Shown piece by piece: positions 8,700 to 17,829 of a DNA stretch of 64,000 nucleotides. A model generated the notes under the pieces. The model searched no databases and had not been told where the DNA came from. It saw nothing but the letters and a program-made list of their open reading frames with translations. Numbering within the stretch: the stretch's first letter is position 1; each line of letters starts with the position of its first letter. Source of the DNA: Ruegeria sp. TM1040 (GTDB lineage Bacteria > Pseudomonadota > Alphaproteobacteria > Rhodobacterales > Rhodobacteraceae); the NCBI RefSeq assembly GCF_000014065.1, contig NC_008043.1:111001-175000 (forward strand). The letters run 5' to 3'. Made by a program: the position numbers and the translations under genes.

Positions 8700-9640
8700 T
8701 AGCGAAGCCTCGGGTTCAGAGCGTCACGCAGCCAGTCGCCCAGCAGGTTGACGCTGAGCGCCAGTCCCAACAGCGTGATCGCAGGGAAGAGAAGAATCCA
8801 CCATTCGCCAGAGAACAGGAAGCCCTGCCCGATGCGAATGAGTGTACCAAGAGACGGCTGGGTCGGCGGCGCGCCCACCCCGAGGAACGACAGTGTCGCT
8901 TCGGCAATGATCGCCAGCGCCAGCGAGATCGTCGCGATGACCAAGACCGGCGACAACACGTTCGGCAGGATGTGCCTCAGCATGATCGCGCCGGAGCGCC
9001 GACCGATCAGCCGCGCGGCCTCGACGTATTCCTTGTTTTTCTCAACAAGGGTCGCGCCACGCACCACACGGGCAAACTGCACCCAATCCGACAGGCCAAT
9101 CGCAAGGATCAGCACCCAGATCGCCATCTGATCGCGGTATTCCACCGGGGTGATGCCCTTGGCGACACCAAAGATCAGCATCGCCACGAGGATCGACGGG
9201 AACGTCAGCTGCACATCGGCAATGCGCATGATCACCGTCTCGACCCAACCCCCGAGGTAGCCGGACAACAGACCCAGCGTGATCCCCAGAACCATGGCAA
9301 AGAGCACCGCAGCCACACCCACAAAGAGTGAAATCCGCATGCCATAGAGAATGGTCGAGAATACATCGCGACCCTGATCGTCGGTGCCCATCAGGAACAC
9401 TTCGCCGGTGAAATCATTGGGCGACATCGGCGCGGTAAAGCCGTTCATCAGGTTGAGCGAGGCCGGATCAAACGGGTTCGTGGGCGCGATCAGCGGCGCA
9501 AACACCGCCGAGAGGACCAGAACCAGAACCACGATGGTCGACACAACGGCCACGGGCGAGCGCTTGAACGTATAAAAGAGATCGCTTTCAAGCGCAGTGC
9601 GCAGGCGCGATTTCTGGGCGGGGGTAGATGTCTCAGACAT
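8699..9640 (-). CDS. Peptide/nickel-type ABC transporter permease (DppC type)
   Basis: This 313-residue inner-membrane subunit has a cytoplasmic N-terminus, a first membrane segment (VAVVSTIVVLVLVLSAVFAP), a periplasmic loop and a five-helix BPD_transp_1 domain carrying the EAA loop (EAARLIGRRSGAIMLRHILPN). The periplasmic stretch MGTDDQGRDVFS is characteristic of DppC/OppC. Its start overlaps the stop of the DppB-type gene (TAATG). Confidence 0.92.
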   Translation of the reverse strand: MSETSTPAQKSRLRTALESDLFYTFKRSPVAVVSTIVVLVLVLSAVFAPLIAPTNPFDPASLNLMNGFTAPMSPNDFTGEVFLMGTDDQGRDVFSTILYGMRISLFVGVAAVLFAMVLGITLGLLSGYLGGWVETVIMRIADVQLTFPSILVAMLIFGVAKGITPVEYRDQMAIWVLILAIGLSDWVQFARVVRGATLVEKNKEYVEAARLIGRRSGAIMLRHILPNVLSPVLVIATISLALAIIAEATLSFLGVGAPPTQPSLGTLIRIGQGFLFSGEWWILLFPAITLLGLALSVNLLGDWLRDALNPRLR

Positions 9641-10620
9641 TAGTGACCTCCCTTGCGATCAACGCGCAGACGCGGATCGATAAAGAAATAGAGGATATCG
9701 ACGATAAGGTTGATGCCGACAAACATCACCGAGATCAGCATAAGATACGCCGCCATGACGGGAATATCGACGAACTGGATCGCGTTGATGAACAACAGGC
9801 CCACGCCTGGCCACTGGAACACCGTCTCGGTGATGATCGCAAAGGCGATGATCGCGCCCACTTGCAGGCCGATCACGGTGATCACGGGTACCATGGTGTT
9901 CTTGAGCGCATGGCGGAAATGCACCGCCCGGTCGCGCAGGCCACGGGCGCGGGCAAAGCGGATATAATCCTGCCTCAGCACTTCGAGCATCTCGGAGCGC
10001 ACCAGCCGCATGATCAGCGTCATCTGATAGAGCCCGAGTGTGATCGACGGCAAGATCAGCGCCTTGAGACCGCTCACCGTAAGGAACCCGGTACTCCAAC
10101 CGCCCAGATCGACGACATCGCCGCGCCCGAAACTCGGCAGCCAGCCGAGTTCGACGGAGAACAGATAGATCAGCAAAATCCCGATCAGGAACGTCGGCAA
10201 CGACACCCCTATGAGCGAGCCTGACATGATGAGATTGGCCGCGATCCCGTTGCGTTTGATGGCCGTGAAGACCCCGAGCGCAATGCCGAATATGATCGCC
10301 AGAATGCCCGAGACCGCCGCCAGCTCCAGTGTTGCGGGCGCACGTTCCATCAGGATGTCGATGACGGGCCGCCCCTGCCGGTAGCTGACCCCGAAATTGC
10401 CTTGCACGGCGTTCTCGAGGAACCGGTAGTATTGCACCACAAAGGGCTGGTCGAGGCCAAGTTGTGCGCGCAGACGCTCGATGTCTTCGGCGGTGCGCTC
10501 CTGGCCCAGCATGTTGTCGATCGGGTCGCCGACAAAGCGGAACATGGCAAAGGCCACGAGTCCTACGATAAGAAGAACCAGCGCGGATTGGGCCACGCGC
10601 CGGATGATATAAGCGAGCAT
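9640..10620 (-). CDS. Peptide/nickel-type ABC transporter permease (DppB type)
   Basis: This 326-residue membrane subunit begins with the typical MLAYIIRRVAQSALVLLIVG helix and ends with the BPD_transp_1 domain and EAA-like loop (QDYIRFARARGLRDRAVHFRHA) that docks on the ATPases. It is the partner of the DppC-type gene and overlaps it by one base. The binding-protein gene lies 63 bases upstream, with a very stable hairpin between. Confidence 0.92.
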   Translation of the reverse strand: MLAYIIRRVAQSALVLLIVGLVAFAMFRFVGDPIDNMLGQERTAEDIERLRAQLGLDQPFVVQYYRFLENAVQGNFGVSYRQGRPVIDILMERAPATLELAAVSGILAIIFGIALGVFTAIKRNGIAANLIMSGSLIGVSLPTFLIGILLIYLFSVELGWLPSFGRGDVVDLGGWSTGFLTVSGLKALILPSITLGLYQMTLIMRLVRSEMLEVLRQDYIRFARARGLRDRAVHFRHALKNTMVPVITVIGLQVGAIIAFAIITETVFQWPGVGLLFINAIQFVDIPVMAAYLMLISVMFVGINLIVDILYFFIDPRLRVDRKGGH

Positions 10621-10647
10621 ATCCTTGCTCTCCTGTGGGTGGATGAA

Positions 10648-10663
10648 GGGGGCCGAAGCCCCC
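10648..10663 (-). promoter_or_regulatory. Intercistronic UUCG-tetraloop hairpin after a binding-protein gene
   Basis: On the minus strand the sequence reads GGGGGC-TTCG-GCCCCC, a perfect six-pair stem closed by a UUCG tetraloop, between the binding-protein gene and the DppB-type permease. No T run follows. Such hairpins protect the upstream mRNA from 3' decay and allow higher binding-protein expression; that role is inferred. Confidence 0.7.
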
Positions 10664-10683
10664 GTCTGCCTTGATGAGCGGCG

Positions 10684-12258
10684 TTATTTAACGGAGACCC
10701 AGCGCAGGATAAAGAAGTTATCTGGCCGTTGGGTCAAAGTGACGTTGCTGCGGGTCCCCCAGACCAGCGGTTGCACGTAGAGCGGTACATAGGCGGTCTC
10801 GTCCTGCAAGACCTGCGCCACCTCATCAAGCATCCCCTGCCGGGTCGAATCGTCGATCTCGGACTGGATCTTAGGCAACAGCGCGTCCACGCGCGCGTTG
10901 GAATAGCCGCCAAAGTTCCAGGAACCGAGCTTCTTCTCCGTGTTCGGGGTCGCCGCCAGGAAGCGGATTGGATGCTCCGCATCAAAGGTGCCGGGCGACC
11001 AGCCCAGAAGATACATGTCAAAGTTCCCGGCCCGCAGTTCCGGCCAGTAGTTCTGCACCGGCATCGCATCCAAAGTCGCCTTGAGCCCCACCTGCGCCAG
11101 CATGGCCGTCACAGCCTGACAGACCGCCTCATCATTGAGGTAGCGGTTGTTGGGGCACTTCAGACCAAAGGAAAACCCGTCGGGATAGCCTGCCTCTGCC
11201 AGGAGCGCCTTTGCGGCCTCCGGGTCATAGGCCATCTGGCCCGGCAGCGCCTCGGAGTAGCCGCGCATGGCGCTGCTCACCAGCTGGTTCACCGGCTCGG
11301 CGTTGCCACGCATGATGGTGCGCAGGATTGCAGGCACATTGACCGCATGGGCCACGGCCTTGCGCACGCGCGGGTCCCCAAAGGGGTTGTCTTCAGTCTC
11401 GGCAGAGTATTTCAACGCCTCCGCCTGATGGCCAAAGCCCAGCATGATGACGCGGGCCTCGATGCCCTGCACCACATTCACATCCGGGTTGCCCTGCAGG
11501 CGCTCGACGTCCTGAATTGGCACCGGATTGATCATGTCCACGTCCCCCGAGAGCAGCGCCGCAAGGGCGGTGGCCGGGTTCTGGATCGGAGTCATCTCGG
11601 CGCGGGTGATGTTGTGCTCGGCCTCGCCCCACCAGCCTTCATAGGGCTCCAGCACGGTGCGCAGGCCAGGCTCGCGTGCGGTCACGCGGAACGCGCCGGT
11701 GCCATTGGCGTTGAGCGTCGCGTAGTTGCCGCTCTCCTTGTCGGGGCGGCTGGCGGCATTGGCCTCGGCCCAGCCGCTGTCCATGATCATCCAGTTCGCG
11801 ATGCTGTCCGGAAAAATCGGGTTTGGAGAATTCGTCAGAAAATCAACGGTATAGTCATCGACCTTGACCACATCCGACACGGGCGCAAACCAGCTTGCGG
11901 TGTCGGATTCAGGGCTCGAGGCCCGCTCATAGGAAAAGATCACATCCTCCGCATCAAAGGCGCTGCCGTCCTGAAACGTCACGCCCTCGCGCAGGAAGAA
12001 CCGCCAGCCCTCGCCCTCGCCAATCGGCTCCCAGCCGGTGGCCAGCGCAGGCTCGATGCTCATGTCCTTGCCGCGCCGCACAAGACCTTCGTAGACGTTG
12101 TTCAAAAAGCCCAGAACGGGCGAGGAATTCACCGCATGGGGATCCATGGTCTGCGGATCGGTGGTCACGGCCCAAGAGAACTCCTTGGCCACGGCGGAGG
12201 CAGGGAGCTGGGACACAAGGGCGGTTGCACAGGCAGCCGTGCATAACAGACGGAGCAT
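10684..12258 (-). CDS. ABC transporter substrate-binding protein, SBP family 5 (second of two)
   Basis: This 524-residue periplasmic protein has a signal peptide (MLRLLCTAACATALVSQLPASAVA) and then the family 5 fold starting KEFSWAVTTDPQTMDPHAV. Family segments VYEGLVRRGKD, FHTRxGVTFxDG-like FLREGVTFQDG and AxFDAEDVIFSYERA are visible. The ATG at 12258 follows an AGGAAAGG box and gives a proper signal peptide; longer reading would start in a non-secretory sequence. It lies between a second binding-protein gene (12368-13948) and the permeases, so the importer has two binding proteins that may widen its substrate range. Family 5 proteins bind peptides, nickel, opines or glutathione; which applies here is unknown. 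Confidence 0.9.
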   Translation of the reverse strand: MLRLLCTAACATALVSQLPASAVAKEFSWAVTTDPQTMDPHAVNSSPVLGFLNNVYEGLVRRGKDMSIEPALATGWEPIGEGEGWRFFLREGVTFQDGSAFDAEDVIFSYERASSPESDTASWFAPVSDVVKVDDYTVDFLTNSPNPIFPDSIANWMIMDSGWAEANAASRPDKESGNYATLNANGTGAFRVTAREPGLRTVLEPYEGWWGEAEHNITRAEMTPIQNPATALAALLSGDVDMINPVPIQDVERLQGNPDVNVVQGIEARVIMLGFGHQAEALKYSAETEDNPFGDPRVRKAVAHAVNVPAILRTIMRGNAEPVNQLVSSAMRGYSEALPGQMAYDPEAAKALLAEAGYPDGFSFGLKCPNNRYLNDEAVCQAVTAMLAQVGLKATLDAMPVQNYWPELRAGNFDMYLLGWSPGTFDAEHPIRFLAATPNTEKKLGSWNFGGYSNARVDALLPKIQSEIDDSTRQGMLDEVAQVLQDETAYVPLYVQPLVWGTRSNVTLTQRPDNFFILRWVSVK

Positions 12259-12288
12259 CGGAACTTTTCCTTTCCTATCAATGCGCGT

Positions 12289-12318
12289 GTCGCCGGGATG
12301 CGTAAGCGCCCCGGCGAC
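12289..12318 (-). promoter_or_regulatory. Intercistronic hairpin between tandem binding-protein genes
   Basis: GTCGCCGGG (12289-12297) pairs with CCCGGCGAC (12310-12318) across a 12-base loop. There is no T run, so it is more likely a stabilising or partially terminating element between the two binding-protein genes than a full terminator. Confidence 0.6.
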
Positions 12319-12367
12319 CTTGGCAAATCCTGCAGCACATCCTGAATGGCATGCGCTGCACACGAGA

Positions 12368-13948
12368 TCAGTTCATCTTGAAGTATTTGACCTTCGGCTG
12401 ATCCTCGGGATCGACAGCGATGTCGACCTTCTCGGACATGCCCCAGTTCAGCACCTGATGGTGGATCGGGATATAGAGCTGCTCGTCCTGAACCACACGC
12501 CAGATATCTGCGATGTCCTGGTTGCGCGCTTCAAGATCGGTGTTCGACGCCAGAGATTTGATCTTCGCGTCCAGCTCGTCATTGTCAAAGCCGGTGCCGT
12601 TCCAGGTGCCGATGTCGCTCTCACGACCATGCACGAGGAAGTTGAAGATATACTCGGAGTCGTATGTCGGCACGCCCCAGCCCAGCATGTAGAAGTCGGT
12701 CTTGCCATCGGTGATCAGCGGGAAGTGCTGCGCCTTGGGTTTGGCGTCGAGGTTCACGGTAATCCCGATCTGACCCAGCATGCCCACGGCGGCCTGACAG
12801 ATCGGCTCGTCGTTGACGTAACGGTCGTTGGGACAGTCCAGACGGATCGAGAAGCCATCCGCGTAGCCCGCTTCGGCCATCAGCGCCTTGGCGCCTTCGA
12901 TGTCTGTCTTGGATTCCGAGTCCATCTCTTCGGTCCAGCCGTTGACAAACGGCGGCGCGATCATGCCTGCCGGCTGCGACTGGCCGCGCATAACGACCTT
13001 CTGGATTGCATCGCGGTTGATCGCCATCGACATCGCCTTGCGCACGCGCACATCAGCGAGCGGGTTCTTGCCATCAACGTTGTCGGCTTCGATGTCATCG
13101 GCACCCATGTTCATGCCAAAGAAGATCACGCGGTTCTGCGGCGCCTTGCGCACCATCAGACCATCTGCACCGCTGACGCGGTCAAGATCCTGCACCGGCA
13201 TGTCCTGAAGGAAGTCGATCTCACCCGACAAGAGCGCTGCCACGCGGGTCGCGGGATTCTGGATCGGCGTGTAGACGATCTCGGTCACTTCGAGCGGGAA
13301 CTGGTCCTTGCCCCAGTAGTTCTCGTTGAGCGTCATCACGGTTTTGACGTCCGGCTCGCGGCTTTGCAGCACATAGGGACCGGTGCCGTTGGCATTGGTG
13401 GTGGCATAGGTGATTTCGCCGCCCTCAAAATCCTGCACGTTCACGGTGTTGTTGGCCTCGGTCCAGCCCTTGTCCATGATGAACAGGTTGGTGAGGTTCG
13501 ACGGCAGGATCGGGTTCGGACCATCGGTGACGATCTCGACGGTCAGATCATCAACAGCGCGCACCTCGGTGATGGAGCCAATAAGCTCCTTCATGTCGGA
13601 GTTGGCCTGCTTGGCGCGTTCAAAAGAGAACACCACATCCTCAGCGGTGAAATCCTCGCCGCCGTGGAACTTCACGCCCTCACGCAGCTTGAACACCCAA
13701 ACGTTGGGATCGCCTTCCTTGGGTGCCCATTCGGTCGCCAATGCGGGCTCAAACGCGCCGGTCACGTCGCGGATGATGAGCGGCTCATACATCTGGTGAC
13801 GGACGGTATGCGTGGGCCCTTCGTTCTGGGCATGCGGATCCAGCGTCAGCGCATCGCCAGAACGCGCCCAGCGCAGGGTTTCCGCGCTCAGCGGCGCCGC
13901 AGACGCCAGCAGCAGCGACGTCAGTGTCAATACAGTCGTGGTCTTCAT
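12368..13948 (-). CDS. ABC transporter substrate-binding protein, SBP family 5 (first of two)
   Basis: This 526-residue periplasmic protein starts MKTTTVLTLTSLLLASAAPLSA, a clean signal peptide, and continues ETLRWARSGDALTLDPHAQNEG. Family 5 segments are visible, including MYEPLIIRDV, KLREGVKFHGGEDFTAEDVV and a C-terminal VVQDEQLYIPIHH. The ATG at 13948 has a strong GGGGAGGT box just upstream; a longer in-frame reading begins in non-secretory sequence. It is paralogous to the gene at 10684-12258 (same order of motifs, similar length), which suggests a tandem duplication. As first gene of the operon it is likely the most highly expressed. Confidence 0.9.
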   Translation of the reverse strand: MKTTTVLTLTSLLLASAAPLSAETLRWARSGDALTLDPHAQNEGPTHTVRHQMYEPLIIRDVTGAFEPALATEWAPKEGDPNVWVFKLREGVKFHGGEDFTAEDVVFSFERAKQANSDMKELIGSITEVRAVDDLTVEIVTDGPNPILPSNLTNLFIMDKGWTEANNTVNVQDFEGGEITYATTNANGTGPYVLQSREPDVKTVMTLNENYWGKDQFPLEVTEIVYTPIQNPATRVAALLSGEIDFLQDMPVQDLDRVSGADGLMVRKAPQNRVIFFGMNMGADDIEADNVDGKNPLADVRVRKAMSMAINRDAIQKVVMRGQSQPAGMIAPPFVNGWTEEMDSESKTDIEGAKALMAEAGYADGFSIRLDCPNDRYVNDEPICQAAVGMLGQIGITVNLDAKPKAQHFPLITDGKTDFYMLGWGVPTYDSEYIFNFLVHGRESDIGTWNGTGFDNDELDAKIKSLASNTDLEARNQDIADIWRVVQDEQLYIPIHHQVLNWGMSEKVDIAVDPEDQPKVKYFKMN

Positions 13949-14312
13949 AGGACCTCCCCTAGTCTTTTCTCGATTCTTGGAACTGTTCGGCACATAGGCC
14001 GCCAGCCCGATGGCGGCAGTGTTGGCGAACACCCGGAGTTTGACAAGCCTACTCCGGGCAATCTTGGGAATAAATTTCACCCCAACACCCAGATTTGCTT
14101 ACATATTATTATTCTCAGCGCAGCTCACCCAGAGCAATCCCATTTGCATGCGCAAATGCGAATGTTCAGATTGCCAACAGGGCTTGCGGATGCCCATGAC
14201 AGCCCCCGACTGTGCCGCAGGGTGGCACCGAGCCACAAAGGGGGTTGCCATCCGCGTTTCCTCGCGTGGCGACCGGCGACGCTTCTCGAACCCGCTGCGA
14301 CCTAATCCCTTG
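13949..14312. promoter_or_regulatory. Upstream region of the peptide transporter operon, with a palindrome at 14141-14158
   Basis: No gene is visible in these 364 bases. They contain the promoter of the transporter operon (minus strand) and the 3' flank of the cytochrome gene. CATTTGC (14141-14147) and GCAAATG (14152-14158) form a perfect inverted repeat with four bases between, followed by a further GCGAATG. This is a plausible regulator site about 190 bases upstream of the first binding-protein gene. A clear sigma-70 promoter was not resolved. Confidence 0.5.
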
Positions 14313-14930
14313 CTACCCCCCAGACGGACAGGGCTGGCCCGCCGCGCCCCAAAGCGCCATGTCATTGATGTGACCATCCAGACTGTAGGGCGCAGGCTCC
14401 CGCCCCGCACCCGGAGACCAGCCCCAGGCCACCGGCCCATTGAGGCTGGCGTCGTGTTCCAGATGCTCCACCATTCCTCGCCAGTCGCGCCCGCCGTTGC
14501 GCTCAGGGTCCTTGAGCTGTGCACAGATCTCGGCGCGGGATTTGCCGAACCATTCAAACTCCACCGGCGCCAATTGCCAGGCAATGCCAAAGCGCGGCGC
14601 GGCATGGGGAGCAGTGTTGAAATCATCCGACACCACATGACAGGTCTGGCAGGGCAGGAACTCCGCACCGATGCGGCTCTCGCCGGCGTTGATGTTCATG
14701 CCATGTGGTTGCGGCGCACCATAGCTTGGCCCCGACCACATGGGGATATTGTCATCACCCACATGGCAATTGGCGCATCTGGGGTGGGTCACGACCTCGT
14801 AGATCCGCTCAAACGCGGCCTGCCCCTCGCTACGGCTGATGCTGCCTTCCTCCGGCAGGGTCACTGAGCCCTCGGCCAGAGCCGTCCCAGCGATCGAGGC
14901 GAGCGCCACAATGGCAAATCCTTTTTGCAT
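14313..14930 (-). CDS. Periplasmic diheme cytochrome c, probable electron acceptor of the adjacent molybdenum hydroxylase
   Basis: This 205-residue protein has a signal peptide ([19 protein letters not shown]) and two heme c motifs, CANCH near residue 53 and CQTCH near residue 94. It follows the molybdopterin large subunit gene by 12 bases and is the third gene of that operon. Isoquinoline-type and related periplasmic molybdenum hydroxylases pass electrons to c-type cytochromes, so this is the likely acceptor; that is inference from gene order. I do not recognise a more specific family. Confidence 0.8.
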   Translation of the reverse strand: MQKGFAIVALASIAGTALAEGSVTLPEEGSISRSEGQAAFERIYEVVTHPRCANCHVGDDNIPMWSGPSYGAPQPHGMNINAGESRIGAEFLPCQTCHVVSDDFNTAPHAAPRFGIAWQLAPVEFEWFGKSRAEICAQLKDPERNGGRDWRGMVEHLEHDASLNGPVAWGWSPGAGREPAPYSLDGHINDMALWGAAGQPCPSGG

Positions 14931-14942
14931 GTCCGGCCCTCC

Positions 14943-17207
14943 TCAGACGAAATCGATATGTTTATTCAGCGGCAACTCGCGAATGCGCTGCCCGGTGGCG
15001 GCAAAGATCGCATTGGCAAGGGCCGGCGCTGCGGGCGGCACCCCGGGCTCACCGATGCCCCGGATACGACTGCCTGTACTCAGCGCGCGGACCTCGATCT
15101 TGGGCGCCTGGTAGAGCCGCATTCCCTCATAGGCGTGATAGTTGGTCTCCAGCGGCGCGTGATCCTCATAGGTGAGCGCGCAATTCATGGCGTGCCCCAA
15201 CCCAAAGATCACCCCACCAAAGACCTGCGCCTCAAGGTTGGTGGGATCCAGCACCTCGCCGACGTCCACCGCCACATGGACCCGATCGATACGGATACCC
15301 GCCTCCGTCTGCGTGACCTCGACGACTTGCGCACAGGGCACCCCGAAGGACATGCAAAAGCCCACACCGCGCCCGCGCCCCGCGCCAAGAGACGGACCAT
15401 CCCAGCCTGACATTTCGCCCACGGCCTCCAGCACCCTGCGCGACGGGTCATGCAGACACAGGCGGATGCGTTCGGCCAGCGGGTCGGCCCCGGCGGCATG
15501 GATCAGCTCATCAAGAAAACAATCGTGGTAGAACCCATTGCTCGACGCGCCCACCGAGCGCCAGGACGATACCGGCACCATACTGGGCGCGCGATAGCCG
15601 GTGACGCGGTAATCGGGAATATCAAAGGGCTGGTCCCAGGCCCCTGTGGTGATAGTCGCATCCGGCCCCGGCAGTCTCATCCCGCTGAGGCGACCAAACC
15701 ATTCCGGGGCCATGGCCGACTGGCTCACCGAGAGATCAAAGGCCACCACCTTGCCTGCCGCCACCTTGCCCCGCGCTGCCGCCACCGACGCCGGGCGCGG
15801 ATAGTCGTGGCTCATGTCCTCTTCGCGGCTCCAGGTGAGCTTCAGATGCCGCCCGGGCACGGCCAGCGCCAGCTCCACCGCCTGCTCCACATGGGTCATC
15901 TCAAGACGGTGCCCAAAGCTGCCCCCCATGGGCAACACATAGACCTTGACAGCCTCGGTCGAGACCCCGGCGATTTTTGCCGCGCGGTCCCGGACAAAGA
16001 CCGGGATCTGCGTGCCGGTCCAGATCTCCACCTGCCCCTCACGCACCCGCACCACGGCATTCATCGGCTCCAGCGGCGCATGGGCCAGATACGGCACACG
16101 ATAGCGCGCCTCGACGATGTCGCCTGTGGTGCCGTCTGTGCCCAGCGCGGCATCCACGTCGCCCTCGTTGCGTTGGCGATGATCATAGTGATCGGGATCG
16201 CCCAGCGCCTCTTCGAGCGCGGTAAAGATCCCCTCTGAGTTGCCGGGGTAGTCGGGCTTGCGCCACTCGATCTCAAGCGCCTCTGCGGCCTGAAAGGCCC
16301 GCCATGTGTTGTTGGCAATCACGCCGACGCCGCTCGTCACCGGATGGATCTTCTCAACACCGCGCAGGGCCTCGGCTGCACTGGCATCATATCGGGCCAC
16401 GCCCGCACCGACGGCGGGGTTGGCCCGCACGGTGGCATGCAGCATGTCCGGAAAATCAAGATCGATGCCATAGACCTCGGTCCCGGTCGATTTGCGCAGA
16501 ATATCAAGGCGCGGCAGATCGCGCTTGCCCAGGTACCGCCACTCGGATGCTGGCCGCAAGGCGACATCCGTGATGGGATCGATCTCTGCGGCCTCTGCCG
16601 CAAGATCCGTATAGGCGATCTCGGTACCATCCGGCAGGATGACCGCGCCCTCACGGGTTTTCAGCGCCGCACGCGAAAGCCCAGTGCGCCGGGCCGCCGC
16701 CTCTTTCAGGGTTTCACGCGCCGTGGCTCCGGCAAGGCGCATGCGCTCGAACCCATCGGGGACAGTGGATGACCCCCCTGTGATCTGGATCGAGAACAGC
16801 TTTGCCGGCACCGCCATGAAATCGCGCAGCGTCTCGGCGACAAAGCCCTCCTGATAGGCCGGAACCGGTGCGCCCTCGCTCAGGACTGTGCCGTTGTAAT
16901 AGGCCTGCCCCGGGATCCCCGGAGAGAGCGTCGCGGTGGCCGGGTCAATGTCGAGCTCCTCTGCGATCAGATAAGCCTGAATGGAATAGGCCCCCTGCCC
17001 CTTGTCAGCGCGCGGCGTGATCAGGGTGATGCCGGAAGCGTCGATCTTCACAAAGGGTGTAATCGCAGCCTCCCCCTCCTTCAGATCATCCAGCAACGGG
17101 TTGGGGATCGGCTTCTTTGCCATGTAAACGCCAAAGGCGACGCCCCCGGCAATCGCGGCAGAGCCAATCAGGAATGTACGACGGGCGATTGTTCCAGCTC
17201 GGCTCAT
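14943..17207 (-). CDS. Xanthine dehydrogenase-family molybdopterin large subunit (isoquinoline 1-oxidoreductase beta-like)
   Basis: This 754-residue enzyme hydroxylates an N-heterocycle or oxidises an aldehyde at a molybdenum cofactor. The N-terminus carries a twin-arginine signal ([15 protein letters not shown]), so it is exported folded to the periplasm. Molybdopterin-binding segments include [21 protein letters not shown] and [13 protein letters not shown], and the C-terminal [11 protein letters not shown] holds the catalytic glutamate of the family. Unlike cytoplasmic xanthine dehydrogenases it has no FAD subunit; the partners are the 2Fe-2S protein three bases upstream and the cytochrome downstream, which is the IorAB-type arrangement. 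The substrate is not evident. Confidence 0.88.
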   Translation of the reverse strand: MSRAGTIARRTFLIGSAAIAGGVAFGVYMAKKPIPNPLLDDLKEGEAAITPFVKIDASGITLITPRADKGQGAYSIQAYLIAEELDIDPATATLSPGIPGQAYYNGTVLSEGAPVPAYQEGFVAETLRDFMAVPAKLFSIQITGGSSTVPDGFERMRLAGATARETLKEAAARRTGLSRAALKTREGAVILPDGTEIAYTDLAAEAAEIDPITDVALRPASEWRYLGKRDLPRLDILRKSTGTEVYGIDLDFPDMLHATVRANPAVGAGVARYDASAAEALRGVEKIHPVTSGVGVIANNTWRAFQAAEALEIEWRKPDYPGNSEGIFTALEEALGDPDHYDHRQRNEGDVDAALGTDGTTGDIVEARYRVPYLAHAPLEPMNAVVRVREGQVEIWTGTQIPVFVRDRAAKIAGVSTEAVKVYVLPMGGSFGHRLEMTHVEQAVELALAVPGRHLKLTWSREEDMSHDYPRPASVAAARGKVAAGKVVAFDLSVSQSAMAPEWFGRLSGMRLPGPDATITTGAWDQPFDIPDYRVTGYRAPSMVPVSSWRSVGASSNGFYHDCFLDELIHAAGADPLAERIRLCLHDPSRRVLEAVGEMSGWDGPSLGAGRGRGVGFCMSFGVPCAQVVEVTQTEAGIRIDRVHVAVDVGEVLDPTNLEAQVFGGVIFGLGHAMNCALTYEDHAPLETNYHAYEGMRLYQAPKIEVRALSTGSRIRGIGEPGVPPAAPALANAIFAATGQRIRELPLNKHIDFV

Positions 17208-17210
17208 GGC

Positions 17211-17669
17211 TCAGGCCTCGCTCAGCTTTTGCGCGGCGTCATGGATCGCAGCACGAATGCGGGGATAGGTGCCGCAGCGGCAGAGGTTTGCGGACATCAC
17301 CGCGTCGATCTCTTCATCCGTAGGCGCTGGGTTCAGATCGAGCAGCGCCGCCGCTTGCATGATCTGGCCGGACTGGCAATAGCCGCATTGTGCCACCTGA
17401 TGCGCCACCCAGGCCGCTTGCACCGCGTGCAGGCTCTCGGGCGTGCCGAGCCCCTCGATGGTGGTCACCTCACCCTCGAGCGCCCCCACCGGCAATTGGC
17501 AGGAACGCACCGCCATTCCGTCTACATGGACCGTGCAGGCCCCGCATTGCGCGATACCACAGCCGTATTTCGGACCTTTGATATGCAGCTCATCCCGGAG
17601 CACCCACAAAAGGGGCATCTCGGGCTCGACATCGACCTCATATTCGGTCCCGTTCACGGTCAGCTTCAT
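17211..17669 (-). CDS. 2Fe-2S subunit of molybdenum hydroxylase (isoquinoline 1-oxidoreductase alpha-like)
   Basis: This 152-residue iron-sulfur subunit shows both cluster sites of the family: the plant-ferredoxin-like [16 protein letters not shown] with a later SCQLP cysteine, and the C-terminal [10 protein letters not shown] and [12 protein letters not shown] segments. It transfers electrons from the molybdenum subunit encoded three bases downstream towards the cytochrome c encoded at 14313-14930. The ATG at 17669 is preceded by GGAGAT. It lacks a signal peptide, as expected if it is carried out of the cell by the twin-arginine signal of its partner. Confidence 0.92.
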   Translation of the reverse strand: MKLTVNGTEYEVDVEPEMPLLWVLRDELHIKGPKYGCGIAQCGACTVHVDGMAVRSCQLPVGALEGEVTTIEGLGTPESLHAVQAAWVAHQVAQCGYCQSGQIMQAAALLDLNPAPTDEEIDAVMSANLCRCGTYPRIRAAIHDAAQKLSEA

Positions 17670-17829
17670 GATGGATCTCCGTGGCAGCCGTTTGATCCAA
17701 GTCTAAAGCAATCCGCGCAGAGGAAAACGCCAGAATGGCGCTGACCTAAGGGAACCCTCGCCGCGTCCTGAACGCTCAGGGCGCCGGATACCGCCATACC
17801 CGCGCGGTAGGCCGGTCAGCCCTTTGTGT

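Noticed and set aside
10729..12246. Long plus-strand open frame (505 codons) opposite a binding-protein gene, and a similar one from 12098 to 14305
   Set aside because: Both are antisense shadows of well-supported family 5 binding proteins, with no recognisable motif.
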